Shown: one piece after another, positions 46,063 to 57,900 of the stretch | Layout: each line of letters opens with the position of its first letter | Numbering within the stretch: the stretch's first letter is position 1 | NCBI RefSeq assembly: GCF_003711515.1 | Contig: NW_021167079.1 | Location: 2,459,755-2,523,754 of the forward strand | DNA from: Sodiomyces alkalinus F11 | Lineage: Eukaryota; Ascomycota; Sordariomycetes; Glomerellales; Plectosphaerellaceae | Reading direction: 5' to 3' | DNA: 64,000 bases | Made by a program: the position numbers and the translations under genes | Notes under the pieces: model-generated | What the model was told of the DNA's origin: nothing | The model's input: the letters and a program-made list of their open reading frames with translations, nothing else | The model's database searches: none

Positions 46063-47773
46063 TTTTAGAAGAAAATACGATCCGTAGGTCTGCATCTCTA
46101 TCGAGACTGTCGCAGTTGAGGATACAAGGGGGAGGAGGTTGACAATAGAGCTGCCCCAGCCAGCATAGTCGACAAGTAGCCAGAAAAAGACACTGATTCT
46201 CCAGTGAAGAAGGACAGGCGGAACCAACGAAAAAGAAAAGGGAGCGAGGTAGGGAGTAGAAGTTTCAACAGATCCCAGGAAAGGGAGGGATTAAGAGGAG
46301 ACAGAGAGTCTTGGGAGAGTCTTGGTCGAGAAAAGGGAGAAGCACGACTTGTAGAAGGGGGAGAAACGGGGCGTGGGCTGTGGAGAGTATATGTGAAAAC
46401 AGTTTCTTTAATAGTCTCTCGTCTTCCATTTTACGTCTTTTTTTCCTTTCTGGTGGTTCTCGGGCCTTAGACGAGACGGTCCGGGACCTTGTCTTTCGTT
46501 ATCAGGCGTATTATCGTCGTCTTGGTGACTCCATACGGCCAACCAGCCTTATTCTAGTTATAACACCATAATAAGGTACAAGTACCACCCCATCTACCAA
46601 AGCATTACCAAGACCATGAACGCAGAGAAAGGATTCTTTCTGGGAGAAAAGGGGGGAGGGCGGTGAAAGGGGAGGGTAGGCTGGAAGCCTAGGAGGATGG
46701 CCCAAAGTTGCCGAGGCCGGAGGGGGGGAGGGAAATGAAAGGACAGGGCATTCTTAAAGAAAAAGAGAAACAGAAAAGGAGGGAAGCGTAAAACTAAACG
46801 TGAGAGAGTAAGACCGAGGCATCGGGAAGTGCATGACCCGGAACCAGCGCGCTGTCAAAGTTTCAGGCCACAAAATGCGAATGCGGCAAGAGTGTGGGAA
46901 AGACACAGGAGAACGAAGGAAAATCCTGGTGGGCTTGGGGAGGACCAGGTTCCAAGAGGGCTCCAGTGTGGTAGGGGTGGTGGGTAATTCGGCGAGGATG
47001 ACCGGGAGTATGCCTGTGATGATGCAGAAGAGAACAAAGAAACAAAAGAGTAAGTGGGATAACTATGTTAATAAGTCGTCGTCGCCCGACAGGAGGGTCG
47101 GTCTAAGATCACGGCAACGCTGATAAAGGGGCGCATAATTGCGAAGAAGCTCATAAACTGACAAGTCTCGGAAACAAGAAGAAGAGGAAAATAAATAAAT
47201 AAAAAGGAGTGAAATGACGAAAGAAATAATAAAAAAAAAAAGGAGGATTTTGGTGTTTTAATGTCGAGTTGTGATCGAAGTTGAAAAAGCGTCTTTTCCG
47301 GCCTAGCGTTTTCCGACAGGTTGGGTGAAGAGGGGCGGAGCGTGCCATCCGGCACCAACAGACAGACAAGAGAAGACTCGGTGCCACTCGCGCGGTAACC
47401 GTCTAGAAGTCTTAGGTAATCCGCTTCGTTATGCTTATATAATCTATACTTTATCTTCGCGGTATAAGGTATTTAATATGTACGTACCGTATATAACCTA
47501 CGAGGTATATACTACGAATACTATACGTGGGCTGGCAACGTTATATGATTGACTCTCGAGCTAGAGCTTCTATCGGAGCTCCTTATCGTTTATCGACGCC
47601 TTTTCCCGTCGCGCTTCTCTTTATCCTGCCACGTTGTTTGAATTGCCTTGATTAAGGTCAAGCTCTCCTTAAACCTATATCTCCTGGAACCATGTCTCCA
47701 ATCTCGCATAGAAACAACATCTAAGATAACTCCCCGTCGACCTCCTTCGGCACCTCGCCCTCTTACTGTCAGC
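46063..47773. other. Spacer between two RIP-damaged gene copies
   Basis: This 1.7-kb stretch is purine-rich on the plus strand up to about 47,300, as expected for the pyrimidine-rich leader of the minus-strand pseudogene. From about 47,410 to 47,560 it is abruptly AT-rich and full of TA dinucleotides, typical of RIP. I see no gene. Confidence 0.5.
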
Positions 47774-49378
47774 ATGACCGGCTCCAACGCCGCCGACGCC
47801 GCTATAACAGCCGCGGACTACAAGAAGCTAAAAGAAGACTTTGTTTCAAATCTCCCCGGCGGCTCGATTGCCGAAATAAACTACGCCACCGCTATGGCGC
47901 CGGTATGCTTCTGGTTTGCTTTCGCTTTTGTCTTGTTTTCGCGTGCCAACCCATCCTTTGTTCTAACGGGCCGGTCTTCCATAGTTCGCTATCCTCTAGT
48001 CCGTCCTCCAGTCCCGCCAGTCCCTCTTTAAAGCCGATACTCCCTTCTCGCTACTCGTCGATTACCTCCTTAATATTGCCCCTATCCTAGTCTCCGTCAC
48101 CCTCTACACTAACTCCCCGCTCCTCCTTAATACCCTTCTCTTACTTACTACCCTCCTCGTCTACACCCTCCCGCGTAATATCGGCGCCCCGCGGAAGAAG
48201 CCTATCGCCCCCCCTCCTAAGGATACGAGAACGCGTAAGGACGCCCCCGCCGGCCCGCCGGCCGCCCTCCCCCCTAAGCCGTTCTTAACTAACTACCGCG
48301 GCGGTATACTCGTCATCACCACTATCGCCATTCTCGCCGTTAACTTCCCCGTGTTCCCACGCCGCTTCGCTAAGGTCGAGACCTAGGGCACCTCCCTTAT
48401 AGATATAGGCGTCGGTTCTTTCGTCTTCTCCGCCCGTGTTATCGCCGCACGTCCCGTCCTGCGCTAACGGGCTTCCGGCCGGTCCGCCCCGCTCGCCGCC
48501 CGCCTGCGCGCCTCCTTGCGTCACTCGCTACCCCTCCTCGCCTTGGGCTTTGTCCGCCTCCTTAGCGTTAAGGGTCTCGACTATACCGAGCACGTCACCG
48601 AGTACGGCGTCCACTAGAACTTTTTCTTCACCCTGGGCCTACTGCCCCCCTTCACCGCCGCCTTCTAGTCCGCCCTCGCTATCATCCCTAGCTATACCGC
48701 CCTCTCAGTCCTGCTAGGCGTGACCTACTAAGTCCTGCTCGAGAGCACCTCGCTTAAGGCCTACGTCCTCACCGCACCGCGTACTAATCTTCTCGCGGCT
48801 AACCGCGAGGGCGTCTTTAGCTTCCTAGGCTACCTCGCTATCTTCCTCGCTAGCTAGGACACCGGCATATATATCCTGCCGCGCTATATTAACCCGCGGA
48901 GCGGCGCCGACCCGACCACCTAACGCACCACCCTCCTTATAACTATAGCCGTCTAGTCCGCTATCTAGTCCGGCCTCTACTTTTGAACACCAGCCGTACC
49001 TGGGGCGACGGCCTATCCGTGTCGCGCCGCCTCGCTAACCTGCCCTACGTCTTCTGGGTCGCCGCCTTTAACTCGGCCTATATCCTCGCCTACTGCCTTA
49101 TCGAGACCCTCTTCTTCCCGGCCGTGGTGTATAGCAGCACTGCCGCCGCCGAGAGGGACGCCTACCGCACCGCCACTAGCCGCGTCCTGCACGCGTATAA
49201 CCGTAACGGACTGGCTATCTTTTTACTGGCTAACTTGCTCACGGGACTCGTTAACCTGACGGTGCCGACGTTGGATGTTGGGCCGGTGGCGGCTATGGCT
49301 ATCCTTATGGCGTATACGGGGACGCTAACCGCTACCGCCTTGGTTTTGGATGCGTATGATATTTCCTTGAAGTTGTAA
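47774..49378 (+). pseudogene. GWT1: RIP-inactivated copy of GWT1 (GPI-anchor inositol acyltransferase)
   Basis: Functional Gwt1/PIG-W is a multispanning ER protein that acylates inositol in GPI-anchor synthesis and is essential in fungi. Exon 1 (47774-47902) and exon 2 (from 47985) keep the gene's splice sites and nearly full length. Recognisable segments include [86 protein letters not shown] and [19 protein letters not shown]. Ten in-frame stops lie at 47997, 48384, 48465, 48615, 48666, 48729, 48855, 48921, 48954 and 48966, seven of them TAG, several at expected Trp codons. A frameshift near 48,980 moves the last 130 codons to another frame. No product is possible, so a working copy must exist elsewhere. 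Confidence 0.88.
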
Positions 49379-49841
49379 GTGCAGCTGAGAAGATAAAAAA
49401 AAGACAAGAAACGAAAATAATTATAGAACATCTAGAATACATAGATTATGCCCGCAAAGTATCCCATGCGTTTCACATGATTGACGGTCTATGTCTTCTC
49501 CAACTCCTAGGTATACGAAGTAAACTCTTCGATGATACCGATTGATTGATTAGATTTTCCGCCCGTGTCGGCCGTTTCAGGCCGTCAGGCATCTATGCTA
49601 CATGCTCCGTACGTTGTCCGATATGATTAGTCATCTCCCCCTTTCTCTCCTTTCTGCCCCCTTTCCACCTTCTTCTCCATCCCCTTAGATGATACCTTCG
49701 GTACGTTTAGGTACCTTAATATGTCTCAGTCACGTGTTGTTATCTTATCAAACATGGCGGAATGTACATCTGCCTAGGCTCGACGGATCCAAGTTGTCCT
49801 TCGTATGTTGCATAGTGTCAGTCACAACTGGACTGATACAT
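49379..49841. other. Gap between GWT1 pseudogene and 436-aa gene
   Basis: No gene is seen. AT-rich sequence fades to normal composition by about 49,560, which I take as the right edge of the RIP-affected island. Confidence 0.5.
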
Positions 49842-51152
49842 TCAGTGCTCTTCTTCATCGTCCGGCGGCAACGCGGAGATCCAGCGCATTATCCTGAATT
49901 GTTCGGTCTCAGGGTCGGTAAGCCAGGAGGCCGGTGTGCTGACACCATCGGGGCCAACTTCCCAAATGCCATCCTCCACGAGCCCGGCCCACGCAAACAG
50001 CATCTCCGAAAGACTAAACATGCGATAAGGCCCCCATGGCCGCCGGCCATGATGCTTAAAAGCGTCATCCACGCCTTCGTGAGTAATTAGCACCACATCG
50101 TCGCCGTCCGAGCCATACGACCGGCGGTTGACGTACAGTCCCGCTCGCCGGAGGACCGTGTTCTTCGCGTTCCCCCAACCCTTCTCAAAATGACGGTTGC
50201 CCGGCGCGGGTTCGGGCACCGGGTTTCCGACCGCCGGGAGGATGAGCGAGGCGTACTCATCTCCCCCGTCGAGGTCGAGGTCCGCCGTCAGTCTCGGGCT
50301 GGTCGGGGGCTCGGCAGCGTACAGCTCCACGATGGACTCTGTGGTAAACGATGTGATGCCGGGGGCAACAAAAGTGAAAGACGGCCGCTTCGCCTTGGCG
50401 AGGAATGCGCGCGCGAAAGAGCTCACTTTAAGGTCATGAAGAATCTCAGAAGGGATAGGAGGTTTCTCCTCCCGCAGTGAGCTGCCGTCGGCATGCGGGA
50501 GGCGATTCTGGATCGCCTCGCGGAGAGTGTCCCAGCCGGCAATGGCCAGCTCCAGGTCGTTCGCCACCCAGCTCCTGGTCGAGAGGGCCTCCCATTCGCG
50601 GCCGTCTGCAGGGCCCCAGAAGAACTTGCCCTGATCCCACTTCAGTAGCTGCTTCCTCAGGATGACCTCGAGAGGAACCCAGAAGTCTTCGGAAGGGAAC
50701 CCCATCTCGGTGAGATTCCAGCAGGCCCGGTTTGTGTCGATATTGAAGAACACGCCACCGTTTCCATGGTTGGGCGTGAGAGTCGCGTCGGGGTACAGCA
50801 GAATGACGTTCAGACCGTCTTCGTTTTCGGTGATGAACCCGTTGTCGAACAGGTACGGATCCGGCTGATGCATCTCTGGCGTGAGAGGGAATTCATCGGG
50901 CGTCATTGCATGAAGATCGATTAGAGACAAAAAGTGGTATATGGGTGAGTCCTCGGGCACCTGGATCCCATGGGGCCATGTCGGCGCAGCTTGTGTCATG
51001 TGCTCGATCAAGTCACGTGTCACCCTTCGCGGCGCATCCTGCTGCTGCCGTGTACTGCTGGCTGCGGCTTCGATTGCTCTGGCAAGGAGCTGGTTGTGGA
51101 GGTCTGCGCATCGAACGGGATCAAAAGGGACCTCCGGCGCGTTGTAGGACAT
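49842..51152 (-). CDS. Uncharacterised 436-residue protein beside the chitinase/LysM locus
   Basis: This single-exon ORF starts MSYNAPEVPFDPVRCADLHN. It has no signal peptide and no membrane segment, so it is probably intracellular. It has an even, globular composition with many Trp and acidic residues. Landmark stretches are DEFPLTPEMHQPDPYLFDNG, GVFFNIDTNRACWNLTEMGF and KWDQGKFFWGPADGREWEAL; the C-terminus is very acidic (PDDEEEH). I do not recognise a domain and assign no function. It lies in tandem, 569 bp downstream of the LysM gene on the same strand, and is undamaged although it adjoins the RIP island. Its codon use is GC-rich like the genes to its right, so it belongs to that locus. 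Confidence 0.8.
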   Translation of the reverse strand: MSYNAPEVPFDPVRCADLHNQLLARAIEAAASSTRQQQDAPRRVTRDLIEHMTQAAPTWPHGIQVPEDSPIYHFLSLIDLHAMTPDEFPLTPEMHQPDPYLFDNGFITENEDGLNVILLYPDATLTPNHGNGGVFFNIDTNRACWNLTEMGFPSEDFWVPLEVILRKQLLKWDQGKFFWGPADGREWEALSTRSWVANDLELAIAGWDTLREAIQNRLPHADGSSLREEKPPIPSEILHDLKVSSFARAFLAKAKRPSFTFVAPGITSFTTESIVELYAAEPPTSPRLTADLDLDGGDEYASLILPAVGNPVPEPAPGNRHFEKGWGNAKNTVLRRAGLYVNRRSYGSDGDDVVLITHEGVDDAFKHHGRRPWGPYRMFSLSEMLFAWAGLVEDGIWEVGPDGVSTPASWLTDPETEQFRIMRWISALPPDDEEEH

Positions 51153-51721
51153 TGTGACGGTCTAAGTGATAGGCTGGTCGGGGAAAGGGCGTGGAAGTGG
51201 TAAAGAGAAGAAGGGGGAGGGATACAAGGGAGTGTCGGGATCTTAAAGCTTAGTTGGGACTGTTACATACGCCCAGCTGAGAGGTGACTGTGCCAAGCCT
51301 TGGCTCTTAACTAAAGACGGCCCTGGCTCACCGTCTGATATTGGATTCCCTCCCACCCTGGTGCACTTTTCATGGCTTAGGATGCTGGATGATACTACGG
51401 ACACCTATGACTACCTAAGGTACGTTGTGCATACAACTACCAGTACAACGTACATACATACATACACTACAAGTGTACTGTGGCAAGCCACATGTGGACG
51501 ACATAAGCCACAGTACCCGCCACAAGCCAAGACGGGCACCAGGGATATTTGGAATCCACCACGTTTGCATCTACGCAAGCCATCATTCCTCATTCTTTAC
51601 GACTACTCTTGGACACTCAGGTCACCAGTCATCCATTTCATCTGAAACAGCAGATCACTCACCACCTTGTGCATCGTCAGTACGGCCGACATCAAGGCTA
51701 CTACAAAGGCTGAGGGAAATA
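51153..51721. promoter_or_regulatory. Upstream region of the 436-aa gene
   Basis: This 569-bp gap between two minus-strand genes contains a short TACA repeat near 51,450-51,466. No gene is seen. The LysM 3' UTR and the promoter of the 436-aa gene should lie here. Confidence 0.5.
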
Positions 51722-54304
51722 TTACGTACAGAACTCAGGACCATCGCCGCAGTATCCATAGCTGCTGCAGCAGGAACCGAACTGAGTCCCCTCGCAAACC
51801 TTGTTTCCAGGGAACAGAGGACCGCATGATCCGTCAAGGGACGGGCCGCCGTCATCGGGGTCGCACTCGCCGCTGTCTATTTTCCCGTATCAGTTGCACA
51901 AACGCAGTTCCATATCAAGTCACCCACTCAGAGAGAGGGGTATGCACGCACAACAAAGGCCAGGACCGCAATGTTCTTCGGAGTTGCCACCTGCAAAAGT
52001 CAGCAAGTCGGCGCTTTCTCCTGGGCATCTGGGATGTATCAAAAACTGCTTACACCATCCGTAAATCGAGCAGCATTTGCCCCATACACCCTCGCCGCCA
52101 CATATCCAGTGGTTATTGTCCGGTCCGCATGAGCCGTCCTCGCTGATCGCCTCATCGGGACCTAGGCAAGCTGCAAGTCGCACATTTCACCATGTCAGAC
52201 ATTGTCGAAACTCATCCTTGAAATCTTTCAATGGGCTTTGGAGCCTTACCGCCACTGTAACAATTGCCGTCGCCACAAAATTCCTCTCCGGATCCGCCTG
52301 GAAGGGGTATTCACGTCAGTGTGTGTGGCCTTGAGGCTTGTCGAGGAGCAGACACTTACAGAGCCCCTCCAGTGAGCAGCAATCACCATAGCCTGAGCCG
52401 TCGCACACTGCATGCCCGTTTTCTGGTCCGCAGGAACCGTCGCTGCTGATCGGTGCTTCCGAGACGGGCGCCACGCAGTACGCGTAATCCCGCCACAGGT
52501 TCGAGCAGTCAGGCAGGATCTGAGGGTTGAGGTCGAAGAACTGGTCCAGCGTGATTCCCCTGGAAGAAAGAAAAGGCGCCTCGTCAGCTGTCTCTGGTTC
52601 GTTCTCCAGCACCACCATACGCGCTCGTCGCAGCCAAGAACAAACGGAACGAACTCACTCCCTGAAAACAACGGTGTAGCAGCTGTCGCCAGCACGGACT
52701 TCCGTGTACTTTCCGCAGCTCTCTGTCGTGCCTTCGTGCGTTGGCTGGGCAGGCACTGCTGTCGTGTAATGCTCTGTGGCCGTGGGAGCATGGATGGGTG
52801 GCGGGTGCTCATATTCACCCCCCGGCGGGCTGTGAATATGACGCGTCAGTCTGCAAAAGCCGACGCATGGGGAGGTGGTAGGGTTGCGGTCTCGATGAGC
52901 GAGCGGCATTGCTTACCCAACACAAATGTACTGCTCCCCGCGGATCTCGTCGCATGTTCCGAGGATTCTCCTGTTCCAGGTTGAAAACTCAACCTCGGTG
53001 ACGTTGTACTCCTCAGTGGATACAGACTCGCGCAGGTTGTCGCTGGGATGCGTGTCAATATGTTGCCGCGGCAGCGGCAGTGATCTACCAAGGCGTCGCC
53101 CGTAACTCACCAGGTCCAAGTTTGGCTCCAGTCTAGTCGTCTCAGAGGACATGGAAGCGGTGCGCAGATGGGCTCGGTCAGACGACAGTCGTTCTCGCCA
53201 GTAAGGACGACCAGTTCGCCAGTTGGCACGTCGTAGAGGACGGAAAGACCATCGCACCAAAGCTGTACAGGTCCAGGCTCAACCAGCTGTCCTGTACACG
53301 TCGTTTCGGCCGGAGGAGCACTTTCTGTCTGGGTTGTTGTCGGCGTCATAGTGCCCAGGAAAAGAGACTTGGTGGCCGTCGTCAGGGGCATGGTGGTTGA
53401 GCAGAAGTCCTGCAGGTCAGCGTGCTGCTGGATGAGGTAATCGGTGAAGTCAGATTGGCGCAGTGACGGGGACAGCAGGCGATGGTGCAAGATGCCAAGA
53501 AAGCACTCGCTGCAGACCTGTTTTTATTTTCATGTCAACAGTGCCTTGTCTAGGTGACGGGAGAAGCTTGACCTACGAGATCTGCGTCGTAGATATTGGC
53601 CAGCCTCTCATCCTCCGGCTCGACTGCTGTTCGATCAAAGCCGGGTTCGAAGCAGACATCGGCGTCAAAGTCAGGATCACCTGTGAGACGACGTCGATTG
53701 TTAGTGTCGACCAGCCGGACCACATGCACAGGGAGAGACTCTGGACTGACCAGTAGCGCAAAGGTCTTCTGCATAAACGGGAATTTCACTCCCTTCCCAG
53801 TCTTGATATTCGAGCCAGCACCATCCTGAAGACCCGCCGGTCATGCACCCGAGTTGGAATTGATGCCGGTACATCAGAGGCAGCGAAGAAGGGTCGAGGA
53901 GGTTTCCCATGAGCCTGAACTGGTCCTCGCCGCCGCACTGGCTCTCCACATCAGTCACCCACTGGTCAAGGTCGCTTCTGCATTGAGTAGCGCATCCCGA
54001 AGCAAGGAGCGAGGAATCCCATTGGAAATGGTCCAGCTGAAGCATGTGCTCCAAGAACTCATCTTCGCAGTCGAGAGTGGAGTTCCTACGAGAATAAAAA
54101 GTCGTTCATTAGAAATGCGGAGATTTCAAGACAGGCCTCTTGGTCAACTCACAGCGCCGCCATGCAGCCAGTCGACACTCCTCGCTCCTCAGACCACGAG
54201 GCAAGATCTCTGCCGCGGTAAAGAATGAACTCGGCCAGAGACTGAGAATAGAAAAACGATGCCAGGACGGCAGAGCGCCATCCCAGGTTTCTCGAGGCAC
54301 GCAT
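51722..54304 (-). CDS. LysM and chitin-binding type 1 repeat protein
   Basis: Proteins of this kind are extracellular chitin binders that often accompany killer-toxin-like chitinases. Eleven exons close in phase: 54304-54153, 54085-53751, 53680-53577, 53517-53111, 53042-52917, 52829-52659, 52559-52360, 52297-52250, 52170-52054, 51990-51952 and 51876-51722, giving 617 residues. The N-terminus has a weak hydrophobic stretch (AVLASFFYSQSLA), possibly a signal peptide. A degenerate LysM lies around residues 300-330 (LSVLYDVPTGELVVLTGEN). A canonical LysM follows at about 400-450 (YTEVRAGDSCYTVVFR, then GITLDQFFDLNPQILPDC). Three Cys-rich chitin-binding modules finish the protein, each starting DGSCGP (near DGSGYGDCCSLEGLC, GVWGKCCSIYGWC and TQFGSCCSSYGYC). 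It is divergent from the chitinase, sharing a 681-bp promoter region. Confidence 0.88.
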
Positions 54305-54985
54305 CTTTTGTACGCGCCACGCAAGTTATCAATCTGGACTTGAAAAGACGATGCGAAAAACGGCGTGTTGACTTTAAACTAAAATGCGCAAGACTGATGG
54401 TTGGCGAAAAGAAGCTGCAGATGGACTCGAATTGGCGGTATAAGCAGACCATCCTTGTTCCATGCTCGTCAACTCACTGCCCCCGCCAGAGTGAAGGGTA
54501 TTTGTTTTCCTCCGCCATTCCATTAGATCGACTTGCTCTCTTCACGGGTCCAGTCGAAGCTCTGTGCATGAAACGCCTCTACAAGTCACCGGGTGCCGAG
54601 AGCTAGCCGCGCTTGGTGTCGTGTCTTGGTTCTGCAGGTGGTTATTGAAGGATCCAGTGACATACCGCTTATGGGCAAGCTGTTCCATGACCCCTGGCAC
54701 GCTAGGGTAGTTGGTTCAAATGTCTGTTGGCGGGACAGCCTTTTGGAGATGCATCCAAGCGGCACAGACTTTGGAGATCCCATCCCAAGCAGCCCCCCGT
54801 ATGGGACGGACGTTGAACTCAGGGCGTGAGAGGAGAGATAAGCCGAGAGCATTCAGGCGGGGATTTCAAAGTTGGTTACGGCAAACCCCGAAATCTTTTT
54901 CGCCGTCTTTTCTCATTAAACTGAGAGCACCTTCTCAACTTTTGAGATTCTCAACCGCGCGTTCGCTGGCAAGTTGAACACCAAG
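54305..54985. promoter_or_regulatory. Shared divergent promoter, LysM gene / chitinase
   Basis: The two start codons face away from each other across 681 bp, so a common regulatory region is likely. I recognise no specific operator. In-frame stops just upstream of 54304 and the hydrophobic leader after 54986 support both chosen starts. Confidence 0.6.
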
Positions 54986-57900
54986 ATGCTAGCCAACATG
55001 AGGTTGATGCAGTCTTTCATCTCCCTCCTGGCAATCCTGCCATGTGTATCTTCTTCCCAGAGCACTGCAACATCGGGGCAACATAACAGCACCGAAAAAT
55101 GGCCCGCCGACGACCGTCCATTGCGGAATCAAACTACCTATAAGCCTCGATTTGCCGGTTACCGCGATACCACGCCAGTCTACAATCCCAGAATCCTCCC
55201 ACGAGTCGCTAACGACAGCGACACTTCCCTCGCGAGACTTAACAGCTCTCCCAACAGGATAGATGCGAGACTGCTGCTCCAAGAGGACGGCGCTTGCGCA
55301 CCCGGCTCTCCCTGCACCAACGGAGCTTGCTGCTCGGGTGAATCCGGCTTCTGTGGCTATGTGAGTACACCTTATCAAGTTATCCCTCCCCCCATGAGAA
55401 CATTTGCGACTGAGACTGATGTTCACGAGATAGGGACCTGACTTTTGCGGGCCGGATGTCTGTATTTCCAACTGTGATGCTCAAGCCCAATGCGGGCCAC
55501 ACGCCCCTGAGGGCGAAGAGCGTTGTCCCCTGAATGTCTGCTGTGTCAGTTTACATTTCATTTTTGTCACTGCTGATCATGTCCAAGGCTTTTCTGACTG
55601 CCTTCTCTTGTAGTCTGTATGGGGTTTCTGTGGGACGACCCCTGAGTTCTGCGAAGATCAGTGCGACCCTGACTTCTCTGACTGTGGGCCGCCTCCAACT
55701 CCGGACGGGAAGGCGCTGGCCTTTAATCGGAACATTGGCTACTACGCCTCGTGGGCGGCCAGCCGTCCCTGCGACGCCGTGCACCCAGACGATCTCGACC
55801 TCCGTGGTCTCACGCACCTCTACTTCTCCTTTGCCTTCTTCCACCCGACGACGTTCCGAGTCACGGCCATGGACGCCAACGCCGAGTCTCTTCTTCGCCC
55901 ATTCACGGACCTCAAGAGAAAGTCGCCCAGGCTACAGACCTGGATTGCCATCGGAGGATGGTCGTTCAATGACCCTGGGAACGTGCCAAAGTGAGACGAG
56001 CCCGAAGCCATATGACCCTCCCCCTCTTCGCTGTGATCGACGTGAGCGTGAGTTGCTAACGAGTGAAAAGTACCCGGACGGCGTTCAGTGACATGGCACG
56101 AACCGCAGAGGGTCGGAAAGCCTTTATCGACTCACTGATCCGGTTCATGGACACGTACGGATTCGACGGCGCTGACCTAGACTGGGAGTATCCTAGCGCT
56201 GAGGACCGTGGTGGAAGGCCCGACGATACCGAGAACCTTGTCACTCTCTGCAGAGAGATGAGACAGGCCTTTGGAACTCGGTATGGACTGTCCATTGCTA
56301 TTCCAGCAAGTTACTGGTACCTGCGACATTTCGATGTCGGAGCCATTCAGAACCATGTCGACTGGATCAACGTCATGACGTACGACATTCATGGCGTCTG
56401 GGACGCTGGTAAGTGCTTTACAAGGTGAAAAACTATTCGAAGTATAAAGTCTAATCCTCTTTTTTTCTTTTTTTTTTCCCCATGCAGACAACCAATGGAC
56501 CGGCCCATATGCAAGGTGAATTTTTTTCTTTTTTTTTTCTTTCCGTGGCCCATCCATCTGGGCAGGCCGATTGATTCTCTTTGAGAGGAATGCGCTGACA
56601 TGGACCCAGACCCCACACAAACCTCACTCAGATCGACGAAGCTCTCGGGCTGTACTGGAGGGCCGGCGTGAGAGCATCCAAGATCACACTGGGCTTGGCA
56701 TACTACGGCCGGTCTTTTACTCTCACTGACCCGTCTTGCAACGACCCCGGATGCCGCTTTACCGAGGGTGCGCGACCCGGTGAGTGCACCGGCGCCGCGG
56801 GTGTGCTTTCGCTGGCCGAGATTGAGCGGATTAGATCAACAGAAGATGTTGTCGAAGGATATGATATGATAGCCGCGGTCAAATGGATGACATGGGACTC
56901 AGATCAGGTAAAGTCTTTTACCTCTCCATACCTACCTATGCTTCCAAGGTTGTCATGTATCCCTTCCTTGCCAGTCGACCGAAGCTGACTCTCGGCCCGT
57001 GCTCCAGTGGGTAAGCTTCGAGGATGAGGAGACCTTTCATCAGAAAATCGATTACGCCTCCAGGCTTGGACTCGGAGGAACAATGATCTGGGCTGTTGAC
57101 ATGGCGGTCCTGGGTCCCAGCGCGAAGAACAGTCTGGCCCAATCGACCAATCTTGCGGCTTTTAGCCGGGCGGGAATCACCGAAGAGGACATCGTTCAAT
57201 ACGTCGCGCATCATGACGCAGGCGAGAGCTGTTACGTCAGCTTCTGCAGCGAGTCCTGCGCTGCAGGTTACACGGCCGTTCAGACCATGCGCGGCGAGGT
57301 CGGAAGTTTGGGTCCCGGTAGTGCCTGTGAGGGTGAAGAATACCAGACTCTGTGCTGCGTCTCGGGGACCATCATGCACCGATGCAGCTGGCATGGTTGG
57401 CGGGGCCAAGGCTTGGGATGCTACGGAGGTATTGTTGCTCTCCCACAGATAACTGCTGCTCTATAATTCTTCCCGCATTTGTGAGATCAAACCTTTGCAT
57501 CAGCTAACTCGACTGCCCCGGCACGGGGCGAGCAGGCGGCTGCTACCCTGGCCATGTCTTGATCACTCAGAACACCAATTACTTCGACGTCCATAATGAT
57601 ATTTCAAGAACCTGTAACGTTAGTGCCAAGGCAGAAACAATCTTTTCCATGAGCAAGAAAAGCTGACGCTGCCGAAAAAAACAGGGAGGCATAATGGCGT
57701 ACTGCTGCCAGCGGTTCAGGCCATCTCACTCTATCAATGATGTGGAACTCCTGAACCCCGAGCACGTCGAACTGCACACCGATCCGTCGTCCGTGGTGAA
57801 GAGATCAGGAGACTGGGGTTCCTGCATCCAGAAGGGTGTCGTGATGGGCGGAGCCATTGCTATCGGCACATCCGTTGTTGGGCCTGGTGGTGTACTGGCC

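Noticed and set aside
47774..49378. GWT1 stops read through as sense codons (alternative genetic code)
   Set aside because: Neighbouring genes end normally at TAA/TGA and have no internal TAG; a frameshift is also present, so RIP decay is the simpler explanation.
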